From Candolleomyces eurysporus (lineage: Eukaryota > Basidiomycota > Agaricomycetes > Agaricales > Psathyrellaceae), in NCBI GenBank assembly GCA_027579435.1, contig JANBPK010000949.1:1-64000 (forward strand): a stretch of DNA of 64,000 bases. The letters run 5' to 3'. The notes beneath the pieces are model-generated. The model did not search any database. It had not been told where the DNA came from and was given only the letters and a program-made list of their open reading frames with translations. Positions within the stretch are counted from its first letter, which is position 1; the number at the start of each line of letters is the position of its first letter. Shown one piece after another: positions 32,870 to 45,190 of the stretch. Made by a program: the position numbers and the translations under genes.

Positions 32870-33478
32870 CAGCAACCGACGAAACGATAGACCCACTTTA
32901 CAGAAATCACTGTAGTTGATCTTGTTTAGTTGTGGAGCTGTACAAACAAAACTATACCCAATTCAGTAGGCTGCATTTCATTCTATCTCAACAAGCTCTG
33001 GTCGAAAGTCAACCACCGTCGTGTACCGGTGCGTCATTGAATATATACCCCAGGCTAATATGTACAACAGCATTATCAATTTCTCACTTCCCTCAACTTC
33101 AAGCATGGGCAATTGTCGTCATATTTCCAAAGGTGTGAAGGAGCAACTCGTCGTGATGTCCGCGTACATGAAACCTAAGAAAGTTGGTTGAACACGCACC
33201 TTGCACCCAATTAAAATTTTATCCTATCCCTAGCTTCGTGTGGGATCCATGGGGAAAGCAGGTTGCTTGGATCCGGCGACGACACTGAGCTGTTGGTTGA
33301 GAATGGACGCGTTGCTGGTTGGTGGTTGAGAATGGACGTGTTGCTGGCTGGACGCGCTGGTTGAGAATGAAACGCAGCCTACTATATTAGGCATAGTTTT
33401 GTTTGTACAGCTCCACAACTAAACAAGATCAACTACAGTGATTTCTGTAAAGTGGGTCTATCGTTTCGTCGGTTGCTG
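32870..33478. mobile_element. mariner-like MITE (609 bp)
   Basis: Non-autonomous inverted-repeat element starting CAGCAACCGACGAAACGATA and ending with its reverse complement, flanked by TA on both sides (32868-32869 and 33479-33480), the Tc1/mariner target duplication. The inverted repeats are long: the first 86 bp match perfectly and similarity continues to about 120 bp (32870-32990 against 33358-33478). There is no transposase. The middle holds a short imperfect tandem repeat at about 33290-33380. Confidence 0.85.
33290..33380. repeat. imperfect tandem repeat inside the MITE
   Basis: Three partly overlapping units containing GGTTGAGAATG followed by GACGCGTTGCTGG or GACGTGTTGCTGG variants. 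Confidence 0.6.
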
Positions 33479-33480
33479 TA

Positions 33481-33894
33481 TTGTCAAATATGCACGGCGG
33501 ATGCTGGGCACTGACACATTTGGAAGGAAAAGATCAAAAGCAAGACAGCGTGTACAGTCGGACGTATCTTTGCATTCTTCTGCAATCGTGGCGTGGAGCG
33601 AGGAATACAACCGATGTCGATAATTAACGAAGCAGAAGACTACTGTGCCTGGACGTGGCATCACATTTGGTCACAAATGTCTATGTTTTTACCCAGGCTA
33701 CTCTTCGCAGTTCGCCCCCCCCCCACTCTTCAATCAAGACGAATTTGGTGAAGGCGGGTACTCCTTTAGGGTCTGCCGATACCAGTGCACTCAATAGCCT
33801 TTGCCAAACAATGAGATTTTTTNGGATAAGATTGTAAGGGATGAACGCTGAGCACGTCAATGATCCAATGATTTAATTTGTACCAGTGAGGGTG
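33481..33894. other. intergenic, no gene seen
   Basis: No supported coding region. A C9 run occurs near 33717 and an N after T6 at 33823. Confidence 0.4.
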
Positions 33895-34560
33895 TCAGGT
33901 AACCTTGGTCCAATCAGAGTTGCTAGCACAACCGCACGTCCCATCTTCCCGACCGTCAATATGAGTGAACTTACGAGCGGACTCAGGCTGAAGAGTCTGC
34001 GCACCCACAAGCATGGATAACTCACTTTGAATTCTGTCTGCACTGTATAGCTCGAAATTGTGATTATTTGAGGCGCGGTAACAATGTTCTGGAGAAGAGA
34101 CAAGGGACATATAGACTCTAAACTTAGTCGTACCCTTGTATCCTGAGGCCATAGCGAAGCGGTGCAAGCCTTTTTTNATTCTATTGAGGTATGAGGTGCT
34201 GTCAAAGAAACTACCACTGCGATTCAGGTCAGTAGATCCATCGGGACTCGAGAAAGACGATGATGAACCCGTAAACGAGGCTCTAATTATTAGGACCTTT
34301 AGAGCAGAGTCTGGAACGGTGAGCCGATGAAGCAAGGAAGAGAGATCGACGAGGACCTGAGGTTAAGCGGACCAAAGACGACAGGTCACTGAGCCTGTGA
34401 GGTGCTTGATTGTCGATAGATGAGACGTCGTTCAATTACAAAGCGGATTTGAAAACAGGACAACAAAAATACGCCTCGTCCCCACACCCTGCCACCCAGG
34501 CTCCTTCGACACGTCCTCACCAGGCTGGGAGCTACTCCAGATCTACAACCATCATATGCG
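33895..34560 (-). pseudogene. multi-pass membrane protein relic, copy 1
   Basis: Minus-strand relic of the family seen better at 44239-45190. Shared pieces are IIRASFTGSS..SSFSSPDGS, a degraded helix (SSLILTVGKM with ATLIGPRL, against STLLTVSTN and TTLITIRL in the better copy) and, at about 34470-34560, the 5' exon region. Stops, frameshifts and an N at 34177 break it. Confidence 0.55.
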
Positions 34561-35429
34561 CCAAATCCGACGTTTTGGACCTGTTTGGTTTATCCCTAAG
34601 TATCTTGAAAGATAGGCCCTCGATCAGTTTACCTCTGTTTATGTCTTGGCAGCTGCCTTTGACCACCCCTTTCGCCCGTTCTGCATCCTTTGATACCGGT
34701 AATTGTTCCCGCTTTGACCTCAGTATTGTAGGAAGGGCCTACTATGCGTCGTGATTCAGACCAAACTGCCAAAACTCTCATCTTCTATCATAAGGAATTG
34801 CTATTATCAGGCATCGCTAAAAGGGTAAGCTCAAAAGCCGCACACCGATTAAAATTCAGGTATTTCCAACTACGCCAATCGATGGAGTTCAAGAGAGCGG
34901 CGTTGCCTTCAGCCAGACGCTCGGCGCCTTCTCTGTGATCTCGGCGTCGCAATGGCCAGATACCGTTAGCACACGCCATTGATGCCCTCAAACCGGGGTC
35001 CACAATAATACGCTCGCAGATTCACTGACTGACATTGTGTTCAAAGCTAAGCTATAAGCACAGTAAACATCTTACCTCAAGCAACTCACAAACTGAACGA
35101 TAACCTGATATCAATGAATTTTGTCATATTCAAAGCCAGTCAACATTGGAACAATCCAGAGCCTCACCGAAATCCCAATGCCGTAGCGAAGCAAGGCAAG
35201 GCTTGTGCGCCTTATCAAGAGCATTGGCTTAGGCCATCACTAAAAAAGTTGTAGGCTGACAATTGAATATCAGCGCATATAATTGCATTTTCGCCGCTGA
35301 CGGAACCTTATAATCGCCGGTAATCGCTGGTAAGCGATACGCCATGTACACCTGTGCTTGTCAGAGTTTCATTGATTTAGTGATGTCACTAACGGTGGAG
35401 GTGATACGGACAGACAAAGAGATGAGGAA
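34561..35429. other. no recognisable gene
   Basis: Short ORFs only, without motifs. Confidence 0.4.
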
Positions 35430-36267
35430 CGTCAGTGGGAGCAGATTTGAAGAATCACTGTTTGCACTTTCCATTCACGCACGCTGTTTGTGCTCACCGC
35501 GTTTTCAAGCTGAGGGCAGGAAAACCAGTCATCTTTCTCTCCCCATTAGTTGCCAATCGTGTTTCTGTGAAATTATTGCTGGTCTTCGAATGGGATTTTT
35601 CAGCCATCTACCAGGTCGTTCCGGTCAAGAATACGCCTAAATGTTAGGACCTCGAATGGGTTGTGCACGCTTCGCCTGATTGTGGCGTGAGGGAGCTCAA
35701 CACGGATTTCGAAGTCTCGTATTGGTACTAGGAAGCAGAGTAAGCTTGATTTTACCCCTGTAGTATGAAGTCACTCTAACTGACCCCGTCAGAGGATAAA
35801 TACGCACAACATATTATTCCCATCCTCATCGTCCATACTGAGTCCCACGGGAACCGTTACCGAAACCTGTGTCCCAAACCATTTGGATGTCAAAATATTA
35901 CGAACTCTGTTTTGCTCGAAGTAGAGAAGATTGCACCGTATCTTTATAGCTCGTTGAAAGGTTCTTGGGCTTTGTGTAGAAGAGCGAACATCCTTTATCA
36001 CGTACGCATTTCGAGCTTGCATCTCTGGCTCTTTACATTCCGATACTGCGAACAAATTTGCATCAGGTACTGCTTCTGTTGATTCTCAAGAGCAAACATG
36101 TTGCTCTCTCATTCCTCACTCATTCTGCCGACGAGAGAGCTGCACCCCTTCATCTTGAGCTGACGCCGGACGCTCGCATTTTTATGCTCTTCACAGGTAT
36201 TGGCGAGAATGACCTCGGGCTTTGGGCTCAAGCGTCTCAAAGGAAGAACAATGTGATCTATTTTTAG
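35430..36267 (+). pseudogene. ubiquitin-fusion relic D
   Basis: Degenerate third locus of the [18 protein letters not shown] family. KLRAGKPVIFLSPLVANRV at about 35510 corresponds to the [15 protein letters not shown] junction (GG has become AG). FEWDFSAIYQVVPVK, DLEWVVHASPD and FEVSYWY follow. In-frame TAG stops occur after NTPKC (about 35645) and in place of the Trp of YLYWEAE (about 35730). The later exons are still alignable: SLKGS near 35955, LLILKSKHVALSFLTHSADE near 36070, and ELTPDARIFMLFTGI near 36160. The ubiquitin body upstream is not recognisable. Confidence 0.85.
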
Positions 36268-37600
36268 ATTGGAAACTCCGTCTTCACTATATCATTGAAA
36301 TGGCTTCCAACTCACTTGATAGCTCGAGCACGCGCTGAGCCTTCCGATCAGCGGTCTTTGTCCGGAGCGGTAGTTCATCAAAGCCTTGGTTTTCGCCACC
36401 CACCCCTGACCGCCTTGTTGAAGTGTATTCTATTTTGCCTTCGGAGTTTCCGAAACTTGCTCTATGAATCAATTTAGACTCTACAGAAAACTCTAGATAC
36501 TCACCACTGATAGAAGCATGACTTCTGTGGAGCTATCTTGGTCGATTTAAGACTGCCTTCCACTGAGAGGAAGTCGAGTAGCTTGCCTTGGGCCTAATAA
36601 AGGACGAATTTGACTTCTTCTCTTCCCAACCGCTCAACCTTGAGGAAGAGATCAGTCATCTCACTTCATTTTTGAAGTCCGGTGTCAAAGACTTGAGAGT
36701 GAACTTGCTTAATCATGCTTTCCACCCACCGACGCAGGGTTACACGCAGCAGCAGCCCGGAAGTGAAGCAGCAAGACGAGGTGGTACTTGTTTCCAAGCT
36801 CGAGAGCTTTGGGGGAGATGGGACCTAGTACTCCAGCTTCGTCGCGCCTCCATTTATCGAGTGGCGAATTCAAAGAGGACGGAAGGATGAACTTGCTCCT
36901 CTTCATTTTGTGATCCGTTACTCCAGCTCTCCTCGAGAGATGAGAACGATAAGTTACACTGAGAAGGGGTGCTTTCTAAACTTCGTATCCCTTAGTCAAT
37001 GTAGGAGGGCTGGTGGAGTGAGCACAGATAGGGAGAAAAGACAAACGGGTTGAGACCCAAACTGGCCTTGGGACATTTCTCGGTCATAGCCACAGATAGA
37101 GCTATGAATTATGCGTTATGAAGCTATAAGCTCGACCTCAAACCCTTTTTTACTGGTATATTCGCTATCCCTGCGACGGGGAGATCTCGAAGTGGCTAGT
37201 CACCTAGTTTTCCTCTTGACGTTCTCGAATCTCTTGGATCTCGAATCCGCATTGGCAACTACCTCTCGTTGTCACGTCCGAGAGCACGCTTCTCGTTCCC
37301 TTTGCCTCCCCTTCTCCATTAACGATACCATTCATACTCAGGTGGACTCTTCCAATCGAACATGACGCACTCTCCTCACACAGGATCCTACTCTCCCCAA
37401 ACATCGGTGACACCCTCTGCTTGGTTATCTTTGAGTTGCGAAGCCAATAGGTGTTTGCCATCAGTAAATCAATTTTTACTGGGCGGGAGTACGCGTCGTA
37501 GGGGGGNCCCAGTGCGAGCGCGACGAACAGGTTGTCGGAGTGGAATTCCAAGTGAAGGGAAGGGCTTAACTGAACGCCAACTAGGGGCAGGATACGCAAG
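36268..37600. other. no recognisable gene
   Basis: Open stretches here have no family signature. An N after G6 lies at 37507. Confidence 0.4.
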
Positions 37601-38030
37601 GATTCGGGTTTGGAGGTGATGTCGAGGGGCTGCTGCTGTGTTTGTCACGGTGAGTCATTCCGAACCTGAAAAGGTCGACGAGGTTGGTGATAAACAAGAA
37701 AATTATGAGACTTTGTTCATTAGGACATCCAAGGAACGGAGTCTGGGCCGGCGAGCTGGCGAAGCCAGGAGTGGAGGTCGGTAATTACTTGAGGCCCAGC
37801 GAACCATACATGTTATTAGGCTACCTATCCTGTGGTGTGTTTAACTGTCGACCGAGGCGACACTTGGTCTCTTGATTTCACGTGATCTGCTAATAGACGA
37901 GTGAAACACCTCAGCCGAAAAAANGTTGAACATGGGAGAACAAACGTACGCCTCGCAATCATGCCCTCCTGCCAAACTTCTCTAACGCACGCCTGCCACG
38001 TATGTGCAATGCTAGCAGGCCACAAGTGTA
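37600..38030 (-). pseudogene. multi-pass membrane protein relic, copy 2
   Basis: Nucleotide similarity to the other three copies: a GAGGTTGGTGATAAACAAG..TTCATTAGGACATCC tract (37680-37730) parallels 34270-34310 and 44860-44910, and ACGTACGCCTCGCAATC near 37946 parallels the 5' exon region of the other copies. The coding sense is lost. An N after A6 lies at 37924. Confidence 0.45.
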
Positions 38031-38691
38031 ATATGTGCGGGGTACAATGTCATGAATTTATCTGATGAATACACCAACGTCCTCACGATAGCAGGTTCTG
38101 GCTACGCCAGCGACACCTCTGTGTTAAAAAGAGGCCTAAGTTGAATCGTAAAACGCGGGGAATGAGTGATTTGGACCAAAGAATGAAGTAGGAAAAGAGA
38201 GGAAGGGTTTAGGGGAGTGGTCTGAGACTCTGAGCGGGCTGGTCGGAGTCGAAGCGCGCTAATGGTCGCCGGTCGCTGTTTGTACCTTCTGTTTGTCTTC
38301 TCTGTTTGTACTTGATGTTTGTGCACCAGGTTCCGAGGCATTTCGACTCGGGTTCATACACGCACTTTTGACGCGCCGAGGTGGATATGCGGCATGTGCG
38401 GGAACCATCAGTGGCACTGCTGGATTGCGTTGGGGTTTCTCACAATGTCCTCGCTGCTTGTCTCTTGGTACACCCTCCACAATGTTCTACCCAGCCTGAT
38501 TCACGTATTATACCTTAAGACAGGGGGAGAGAAAGCAGTGAGGTAGATGGAGCACGACTATCTGTGCAGCCACTGAAAGGATACAGGCATCACCGTAATC
38601 TGAATCGAATTATGCTAGAGAATGCTCGTCAATCGAGGGGGAGGGGGGGAGGGGAAAGGATGAAAGACTCCCATTATCTAGAAGGAATCAG
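38031..38691. other. intergenic, no gene seen
   Basis: No supported gene. A G-rich low-complexity tract lies at about 38636-38658. Confidence 0.4.
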
Positions 38692-41600
38692 AGATGCAGC
38701 TCCAAGGCAGTGTCTGGGTGACGTACGTTCTTGCGAGTCATAATTCCGATGGCGGAATCGTCCTCAACTCCCTTCACAATCCGGGAGTTGTGCTGGTATC
38801 TAGCAATCAGTGGCTTCCGCCAACGGAGCGATCGACAAGAAGCCACGGCTCTCAATGACTCCACACCATATGTTGCAATCACTTTCGTAAATTTGTAGTG
38901 ATAACTAGAGGATCAGCTTTTACGGTACGCAGAGTTCTGCCGCTATTCCTAGGCTGCAACAGATAATTACTTCACCCCACTGGATCATGCTCGTCGCATT
39001 CTTTCCGCACGGATTACCATGCTCATCTTCCCAGAGCTGTTTGTTCATCATTTTTGTGGGGGCTTAAGGTGGAGGCGCTCAAGTGAATTTATCTAAGTAG
39101 CCGTTTCAAGTGTCCAGTCTGAGCGTTGGTTACAGCATCACCTGAGGAGCTGGACTATGTCTTTGCGAATCATTGATGGTCATCCACTGGTATATGGCTA
39201 ATTTGAGACACGGAGCCTGATGCGAGTCCTTTTCTCTCGGAACAATTGAGGTGTTCCTTGTCGATCAATGCTTCTATTTCAAAGATCCGCTTTATCTCCT
39301 CAGCTTTCGATCACAAAGGCAATGCACATCTTACTTCACTAATTTGATCCATCTATCGAAGGACACAGAAAGGGATGCCTCATGGCTGAATTTTGCTTCC
39401 TTGGTTCGTCCGTCTCCACAAAACCTGATGAATCTCCGCACTATACGACATGTGGATCATCGAATATTCACTGAGGGATCGCCACGCAGAGGCAACGAGT
39501 TACGGACGTCCACTTCGTGCCTTTATGATCTAACTACTGCGAACAAAATCTGCCACTACAAGCAGAACAATTTAGACTTGCCTTTTAGATCTCCAGAACC
39601 TGAAACAACATAAGAATGCAGAATCACTGTAGGTGGTGCTATGATTACCACCGTTTGAGCTCCCCAACTCTTCTTGAAAATCTAGCTCTCACAAAAGAAA
39701 TGAGCGCAGGAATTGATCCTGAGATTCTGGCCGGCATCTATGGCAGAGCTCAAGTCCGGGAGGTGAGTTCATTCGATTTGTCGGTGGCGCCTCACTAACT
39801 TGGAGCTGTTCTAGTACATATACTGTAAGAACGTTTGACCAATTGTCCAGTCGATGTCCATCAATTATTTTCCGTCTCCAGTGGCAAGTTTAACTACTTA
39901 TGTAAGTCGATCCTGCGTCCACTATCAGAGTGGATCAGCTCACTCGATGGGGCCAACTGAATTTAGGCCTACATATATGTAACAACATTCGCGGAGGAGG
40001 TGAGTTGTTTAATGTGATCAAGAAACCATGGAGCAGTACCAAACTCGATCACTTGCAACACTAAAGGTATCCGAAATATGGTCCCAAAGGTGGAAATCCG
40101 GAAAGATACTCTTCCTGCTCGTGCGATACACGCCATTCATTACCTTCGCTTCCCGGACCCAGGGTGAGAGCTGGTGTTCATCCGATTATGTGTTGCTGAC
40201 TCTCACTGACGCTTATATGATGTGCTGCAGTGAATGTGCGATCATACCTAAACCTCACTCCCCAGGTCGGTAAACATCTGACCCTCGGAACCCACTACCA
40301 TTGATTGACGACCCTTCGGACGAACGCCTGTCACTTTCATCTAAACTATAATACAGGGCTGTGTGGCAAATGTTTGGACTTACGGAGGTGAGTTGTTTCC
40401 CAGATTAAAATTAGTCCACTCCTCTCAATTCTATGCATCTCTCACATAGTCGGAAGCATAATTTCCTCGATTTCTATTGAAGGTGACTAATTTCCTATCG
40501 ATAATCGCCCACAAATTATCAACACTGACCGCATTAGCTGCGGTTCTACTTTGTCTCTATGCGCTGCTTGGCACGAAGCGACGATATCTGGTGATGCTCG
40601 CGGTCCTCTGGATGGTAAATTCGGCTTCGAAAATCTGATACTGCAGTGGTCAGCGGTACTAATTTTTGACCCGCTGTCTCAGTCGTATGCTGTAGCCACT
40701 TCAGTGCTCCTTGGACTGTACATATCCTCCTGGAGCGGTATGTTGCCTGTCCCAAATATCTGTCCCGAGCTGACAGTGTCGGATAGCAATCCCTGTGGTC
40801 CCGCTCGATAGGCATTGTGGATATTCTTGCAGCTATACCGTGTCGGCAGACTCTATCAAGTGGAGCTCTGCCGTTACCTACGTTGTCTTATCCAGAACAG
40901 CAAGTGCGTCATTGTCACACCGAAGTTCAATTGCGTGTTGCTCAACTCCCCCGTTTGATCGATGCAGTCACTGCAATTATCAGTATAGCGACACTCTTCA
41001 TGAGATACCGCCAACAGAATGGATCCCTGATTCACGTTATACGGAGAGATGGGGGAATATATTATCTCGGTACAATGCGTGCGTCTTCATCTTAACGTCA
41101 TTATTTGGCGCTGAGTGTCATATGAAAATATTTGGACAGTCATCAACATTGGCAGCTCCGTTGTCAACAGTCCGGGTGTTCCAGTGCGCTCACGTTTCTC
41201 CTGTGTCTACGTGCAGAGAATGAGTCTTTTCACAGACGATAGCAGCCGAATATGCCGTCTCGGACTGGTACGTCGCAAGAAAACTATATTCTTTGCACTG
41301 ATTAACCCATTTATACGTGGTTACACAATCCTGAACAGCTTGCTTATAGTCGCAATACCCATCCTGGTAACGCGTCTACTTCTCAACGTGAAGAAGATAG
41401 GCGAAGGCCGAGGAACAACAACACGTACAGGCGAAATCGTGTCGACACTCATGTTCAAGCCACCACAGCATAGCGAGGTCAAAGACGACGAGTCCGAGTC
41501 GATGGCGGACCGGTCGGGAACAGACTCGGTACTCAACTCAGTGCAGATGAAGACTATTCAAGCAGAAGATGAAGAAAAGCACCGCACCAGCGTATAATCA

Positions 41601-42110
41601 TTATCGTTAGTGCCCAGATGAAGACGTCCAGATTGCTCAAGCGAAGGAGGTGTAAATGTGTCAAGTCAGGAGCGCGAAGTTATGTCGAATGTGTGTATAT
41701 ACTAGATCCCAATCTACTATGTAACCTTCCATAGAAGCCTGGCTTTCTACCGTGCATTGTAAAGAAGCGATCGGGTGATCCAAGCCTGGGTGGTTGAATA
41801 AGTAGGCGCCGTGCTTGGTAATGGAAGAGAAAGATGTCGTTGAGGACGTAGGGAAGGGGAGAGAGATACAAGTGTTGAAGAGTGCCATGGAGGTGACAAA
41901 CAACTTGACAGCGCTAGGTTGAAGAGGCGACCTTTGCGCTCTCTGTTTGTATCTTATGCTTGTACTGTTTGTCTGCACTCCAAAAACGTGAGTGACACCA
42001 GCCTGGATTGCCATCGCCCCCAATCTTGCAGAATCTTGCAAGGTAAATTACCATCGATCAGCTGCGTATTCCATTCATCCTTTTCCCTCCTTTTCTCCTT
42101 TTCGTCATTC
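38692..42110. repeat. segmental duplication X (paired with 58252-62100)
   Basis: Direct duplicate. Similarity starts at GATGCAGCTCCAAGGCAGTG (GACGCAGCTCC in the other copy) and continues through a DUF6533-like gene to GCCTGGATTGCCATCG and the following T/C-rich tract. Divergence is moderate. Confidence 0.85.
39700..41597 (+). CDS. DUF6533-like membrane protein, copy X
   Basis: It starts MSAGIDPEILAGIYGRAQVRE (39700) and is built from many very short exons. Recognisable in order: YIY, LASLTTY, AYIYVTTFAEE, then VSEIWSQRWKSGKILFLLVRY, VNVRSYLNLTPQ, GCVANVWTY, VGSIISSISIE, AAVLLCLYALLGTKRRYLV and SYAVATSVLLGLYISSW. The W(S/K)xGKxLFLLxRY block is the signature of the fungal DUF6533 family of multi-helix membrane proteins of unknown function. 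The C-terminal end at 41597 carries a last helix (LLIVAIPILVTRLLLNVKK) and a charged tail. Splicing between 40750 and 41110 is unresolved: a TAG near 40810 is either a stop or part of an intron acceptor, because copy Y also ends in AG there. Whether this copy is functional is open. Confidence 0.6.
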
Positions 42111-43399
42111 CCGGATCAGGCCCTGCACCCAGGCATCACATTCCCTCTTACCTTCCTCATTCCTTGTACGATGAATACCTCTAACAATGTAACACGACTC
42201 ACGTTCTTGCGCATCAGCCACAAAGTGCTCTTACCCAAGGGTAATCCGGGGCATAATCACTCAGCGAGACAGAGTCCTCGGGTGTTCCTCCAAATGACCC
42301 ACAGTGGAATTGGGAGTGCGTACGATCTTCTGATCTGCTTTCCCCGTCTATACATAGCAGCGTCATCTGGCCCACGACTTTCCATAACCTCAAGCTCGAT
42401 GTAGCGGTCAGAGTTGCTGTCGATNAAAAACGCCAAATCTCCTCCTAGTGGACCTCCGTTCCGATATGGAGCTGATCTCAAGGTAGGAGCTCGATTCTGA
42501 GAGCCCCCGGATAGCCCAACTCCTCCTTCAAAAAGGCTGATAATTAACCCAACCGTTGTGGTTGATGATTACTATCTTCTGGGATGAGGGTACCATCTGA
42601 GCATCGTAAATATCAATAATTAATTGGTATATAGCTTCGAAGCTCAAGGCCGCGAGCTTACCACAATGACATGCTTTTTCTCTCTGCACGTCCATTGTTT
42701 TTAACTGGAACATCGACCCTTCATCTTCACAAGCGTTTGATGCGGAAACCGGGCGACCGGGCTATATTGATTTCGTGCCAGTCCATCACCCGAGCTGAAC
42801 TATCTAAGCAACCGATTGGAGTCATTAGTCGGTGCAATCATCACATTTTGACAACCCAAGGGATGGACCCAGGTTTCTGGATAGGGGAACCACGGACCTC
42901 AAACCAGACTTCATCATGTGAGAGGCGACGATCCGAGGCCATTCGTTCCAACAAGGACATGGATTACGCGCTATTGACGTCACGCGTATCAACCTCCAGC
43001 ACTATGCTACTCCTCTATCTATCAGTAGATATCGAAGTGTCCATAACCACCGAGTGCCCTAGCCACATCCTCGAATCTCAACATATCGCCAACCACCCAC
43101 CTACCATTCCCATCTTCAAAGCACCTCGCCGTCCAATGATTGCATCACTGTTCCTTGAAATTTTCCAACTACGCCAGTGATACTCTGTGAAACGGGTGGA
43201 CTCCTCTCATGGAAGCTCCACTCCTTCCTATGCTGCTCAAAATACACAAGTCAAACCCCTTCGCTCGGGTGTGAGCACGATCAGCGTTATGTCTTGTCAC
43301 CAATGCGTCAACTCCAGCTCAGCCGGAGTACTCGTCGGAGCCGGGACCTGCCAAGAGGGACAACGATAGGCCTGAAGACGTATTTGTCGAGATTGCATT
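42111..43399. other. no recognisable gene
   Basis: ORFs such as plus 42671-43180 lack any family signature. An N before A5 lies at 42425. Confidence 0.4.
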
Positions 43400-43900
43400 T
43401 TGAGTCAAGGGGAGGATGGAGGTCGAGGCGATGTTACGAGGGGTTTCAAAAGAGTTAGATTAAGAAGAGCCCCAGGATGCGTATCCAATTCCATTCGGTC
43501 GATTCCTAAAGGATTCATTGAAGAAGCTGAGGATTTTGCCCAGTTCAGCCCCTTTGTCGAGGTATTCAGGACCGGGAGTGGCGTCGAGAAAGCTGCCGCC
43601 GCGAACGCTACCAGTGGATCCGTCGGGACCTCGAGCAGCGTCGACACTGGTGAGCTGGCAAAGCAACGAGCGGAGGTTAGCGAGGAATTGAGTCTCCGCA
43701 AACCAGATGGTTGAGCCAATCGAGATGAATACATTGACTGAACGAGGAGCATAAGGGCTCAACAACGGAAGGAACTTGAAAATAGGAGAGAAACGTACGC
43801 CTAGTAACCGCACCTTACCACCGACTCCTTCGACGCACCCTTCCACCAGGCTTGACGCCGAGCCATCCAAGAGCCACAGCTTTCATACGCGCCAAATCTG
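43400..43900 (-). pseudogene. multi-pass membrane protein relic, copy 3 (5' part)
   Basis: Keeps the 5' region: LVEGCVEGVGG, an intron, FLPLLSPYAPRSVNVFISIG, a second intron ending CTCACCAG, then VDAARGPDGSTGSVRGGSF. The VDAARGPDG motif is also present in copy 4. The later helices are missing. Confidence 0.55.
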
Positions 43901-44238
43901 ACGATCTATATCTACCTAGTTTGTATCCAAGAGCGCCAATTTAAGCCGTACCTCGGTCTCGCAGAGTGTTGGGAATTTGAGCATAAAGACGAACCGATGT
44001 GGAATCGGGCAGGGAGGGACTCAAGCGCATGGTACAAACAAAGTACATACAACTCAGAATGGAGTACAAACAAAAAGGTACGGTGCAAACATTGATGTGC
44101 CATTCTAGCGCCTGCCTTATCGCCCACCTCCACCCCTCAACTTAGCGCAATCGTGTAAGGTCTGCATCTCAAGAACGGCAGCAGATCTCTGTTTTTCCTA
44201 CTAGGAGGCGGTTCGAACGAGATGACACGCCTCAAGCC

Positions 44239-45190
44239 TTACATCGGTTGGCGAGAGACTTTGTCTTTAGAAACCCGCAGATTTTCCGACTGTAGGTAGC
44301 GGTTCAACTCGGCAGCTCGGCGGGCAAATTGAACGGGGTCGGTTAGGACACCGTCCTTGACCGAGGGAAAATTGGTGAGGGAGCGCCCAGTGGTGACGCG
44401 GAATATGATCATGTGTGGAGATAGCGCCTTTTAGTGCAGCCAAAAAGTTGCTAGCAATGGTGGGAACCACTCGATGAGCCCAACTTACGCAGAATGCGTA
44501 GAAAAGGCTGTCGAACCAAAGGCTGCAGACCATGAGTCCTCCGGAGCCGTGAGGTTGAGCATCAGCCCCTTGTATCAGTGCCATTACAGCGGCAATGATG
44601 CCGAAGATGATGAGGGGAGCAGCGGACTCGATTAGCATAGCGATCACCCCAGTGTAGACTCGGACATCCTGCTGATGGCAGGAGTTTTGTCAGGGTCCCG
44701 CGAGCGCGAAGGAGGCGGATTGTGATAAGCGTTGTGACAATGATGTTGGTTGACACAGTTAGCAGGGTGGAGGTGACTGACCAGCTGAGTTCATTGTTCG
44801 AGGTATTCGGGGTCGGAGGTGGGGTAGAGGGAAATGATCTGTTGGGACTCGAGAACGAGGATGAGTTTGATAAGAAACCAGCGAACGAGGCTCTAATTGT
44901 CAGGGCCTCGAGCAGCGTCGACACTGACAAGCTGGTGAGGCAACAAGTGGGGGTTTGCGGGAACTTGAGCCTCGGCATACCATATGATTGGGTCGATTGG
45001 GCTGAATACATCGAATTAAAAAGAGTTAAAGGGCTCAAACGACAAAGGGAATCTGAAAACAGGAGACAAACGTCCGGTTAGAAACCACACGTTGCCACCC
45101 AAACTTCGATACACCCTCCCACCAGGCTCCACGCAGAGCTGGCAAGCCACCGAAGCCACAACCACCATATGAGCCGATTCCGACGCTCTA
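44239..45190 (-). pseudogene. multi-pass membrane protein, copy 4 (best preserved, frameshifted)
   Basis: Minus-strand gene of a fungal integral membrane family of unknown function. Downstream parts are good: VTSTLLTVSTNIIVTTLITI, RLLRARGTLTK, then after an intron YTGVIAMLIESAAPLIIFGI, MVCSLWFDSLFYAF, and after another intron LSPHMIIFRVTTGRSLTNFP with a charged tail ending VSRQPM (TAA at 44241-44239). Upstream, VSVDAARGPD ends in a stop and the frame must shift before the STLLTV helix. The exon before it (FNSMYSAQS) is also hard to connect. Together this points to a recently inactivated gene rather than an ancient relic. The order of motifs matches copies 1-3, so the four are products of local duplication. 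Confidence 0.65.

Noticed and set aside
40800..40815. Premature TAG as proof that DUF6533 copy X is dead
   Set aside because: The same position in copy Y also ends in AG and could be an intron acceptor; exon joins here are unresolved, so a pseudogene call is not justified.
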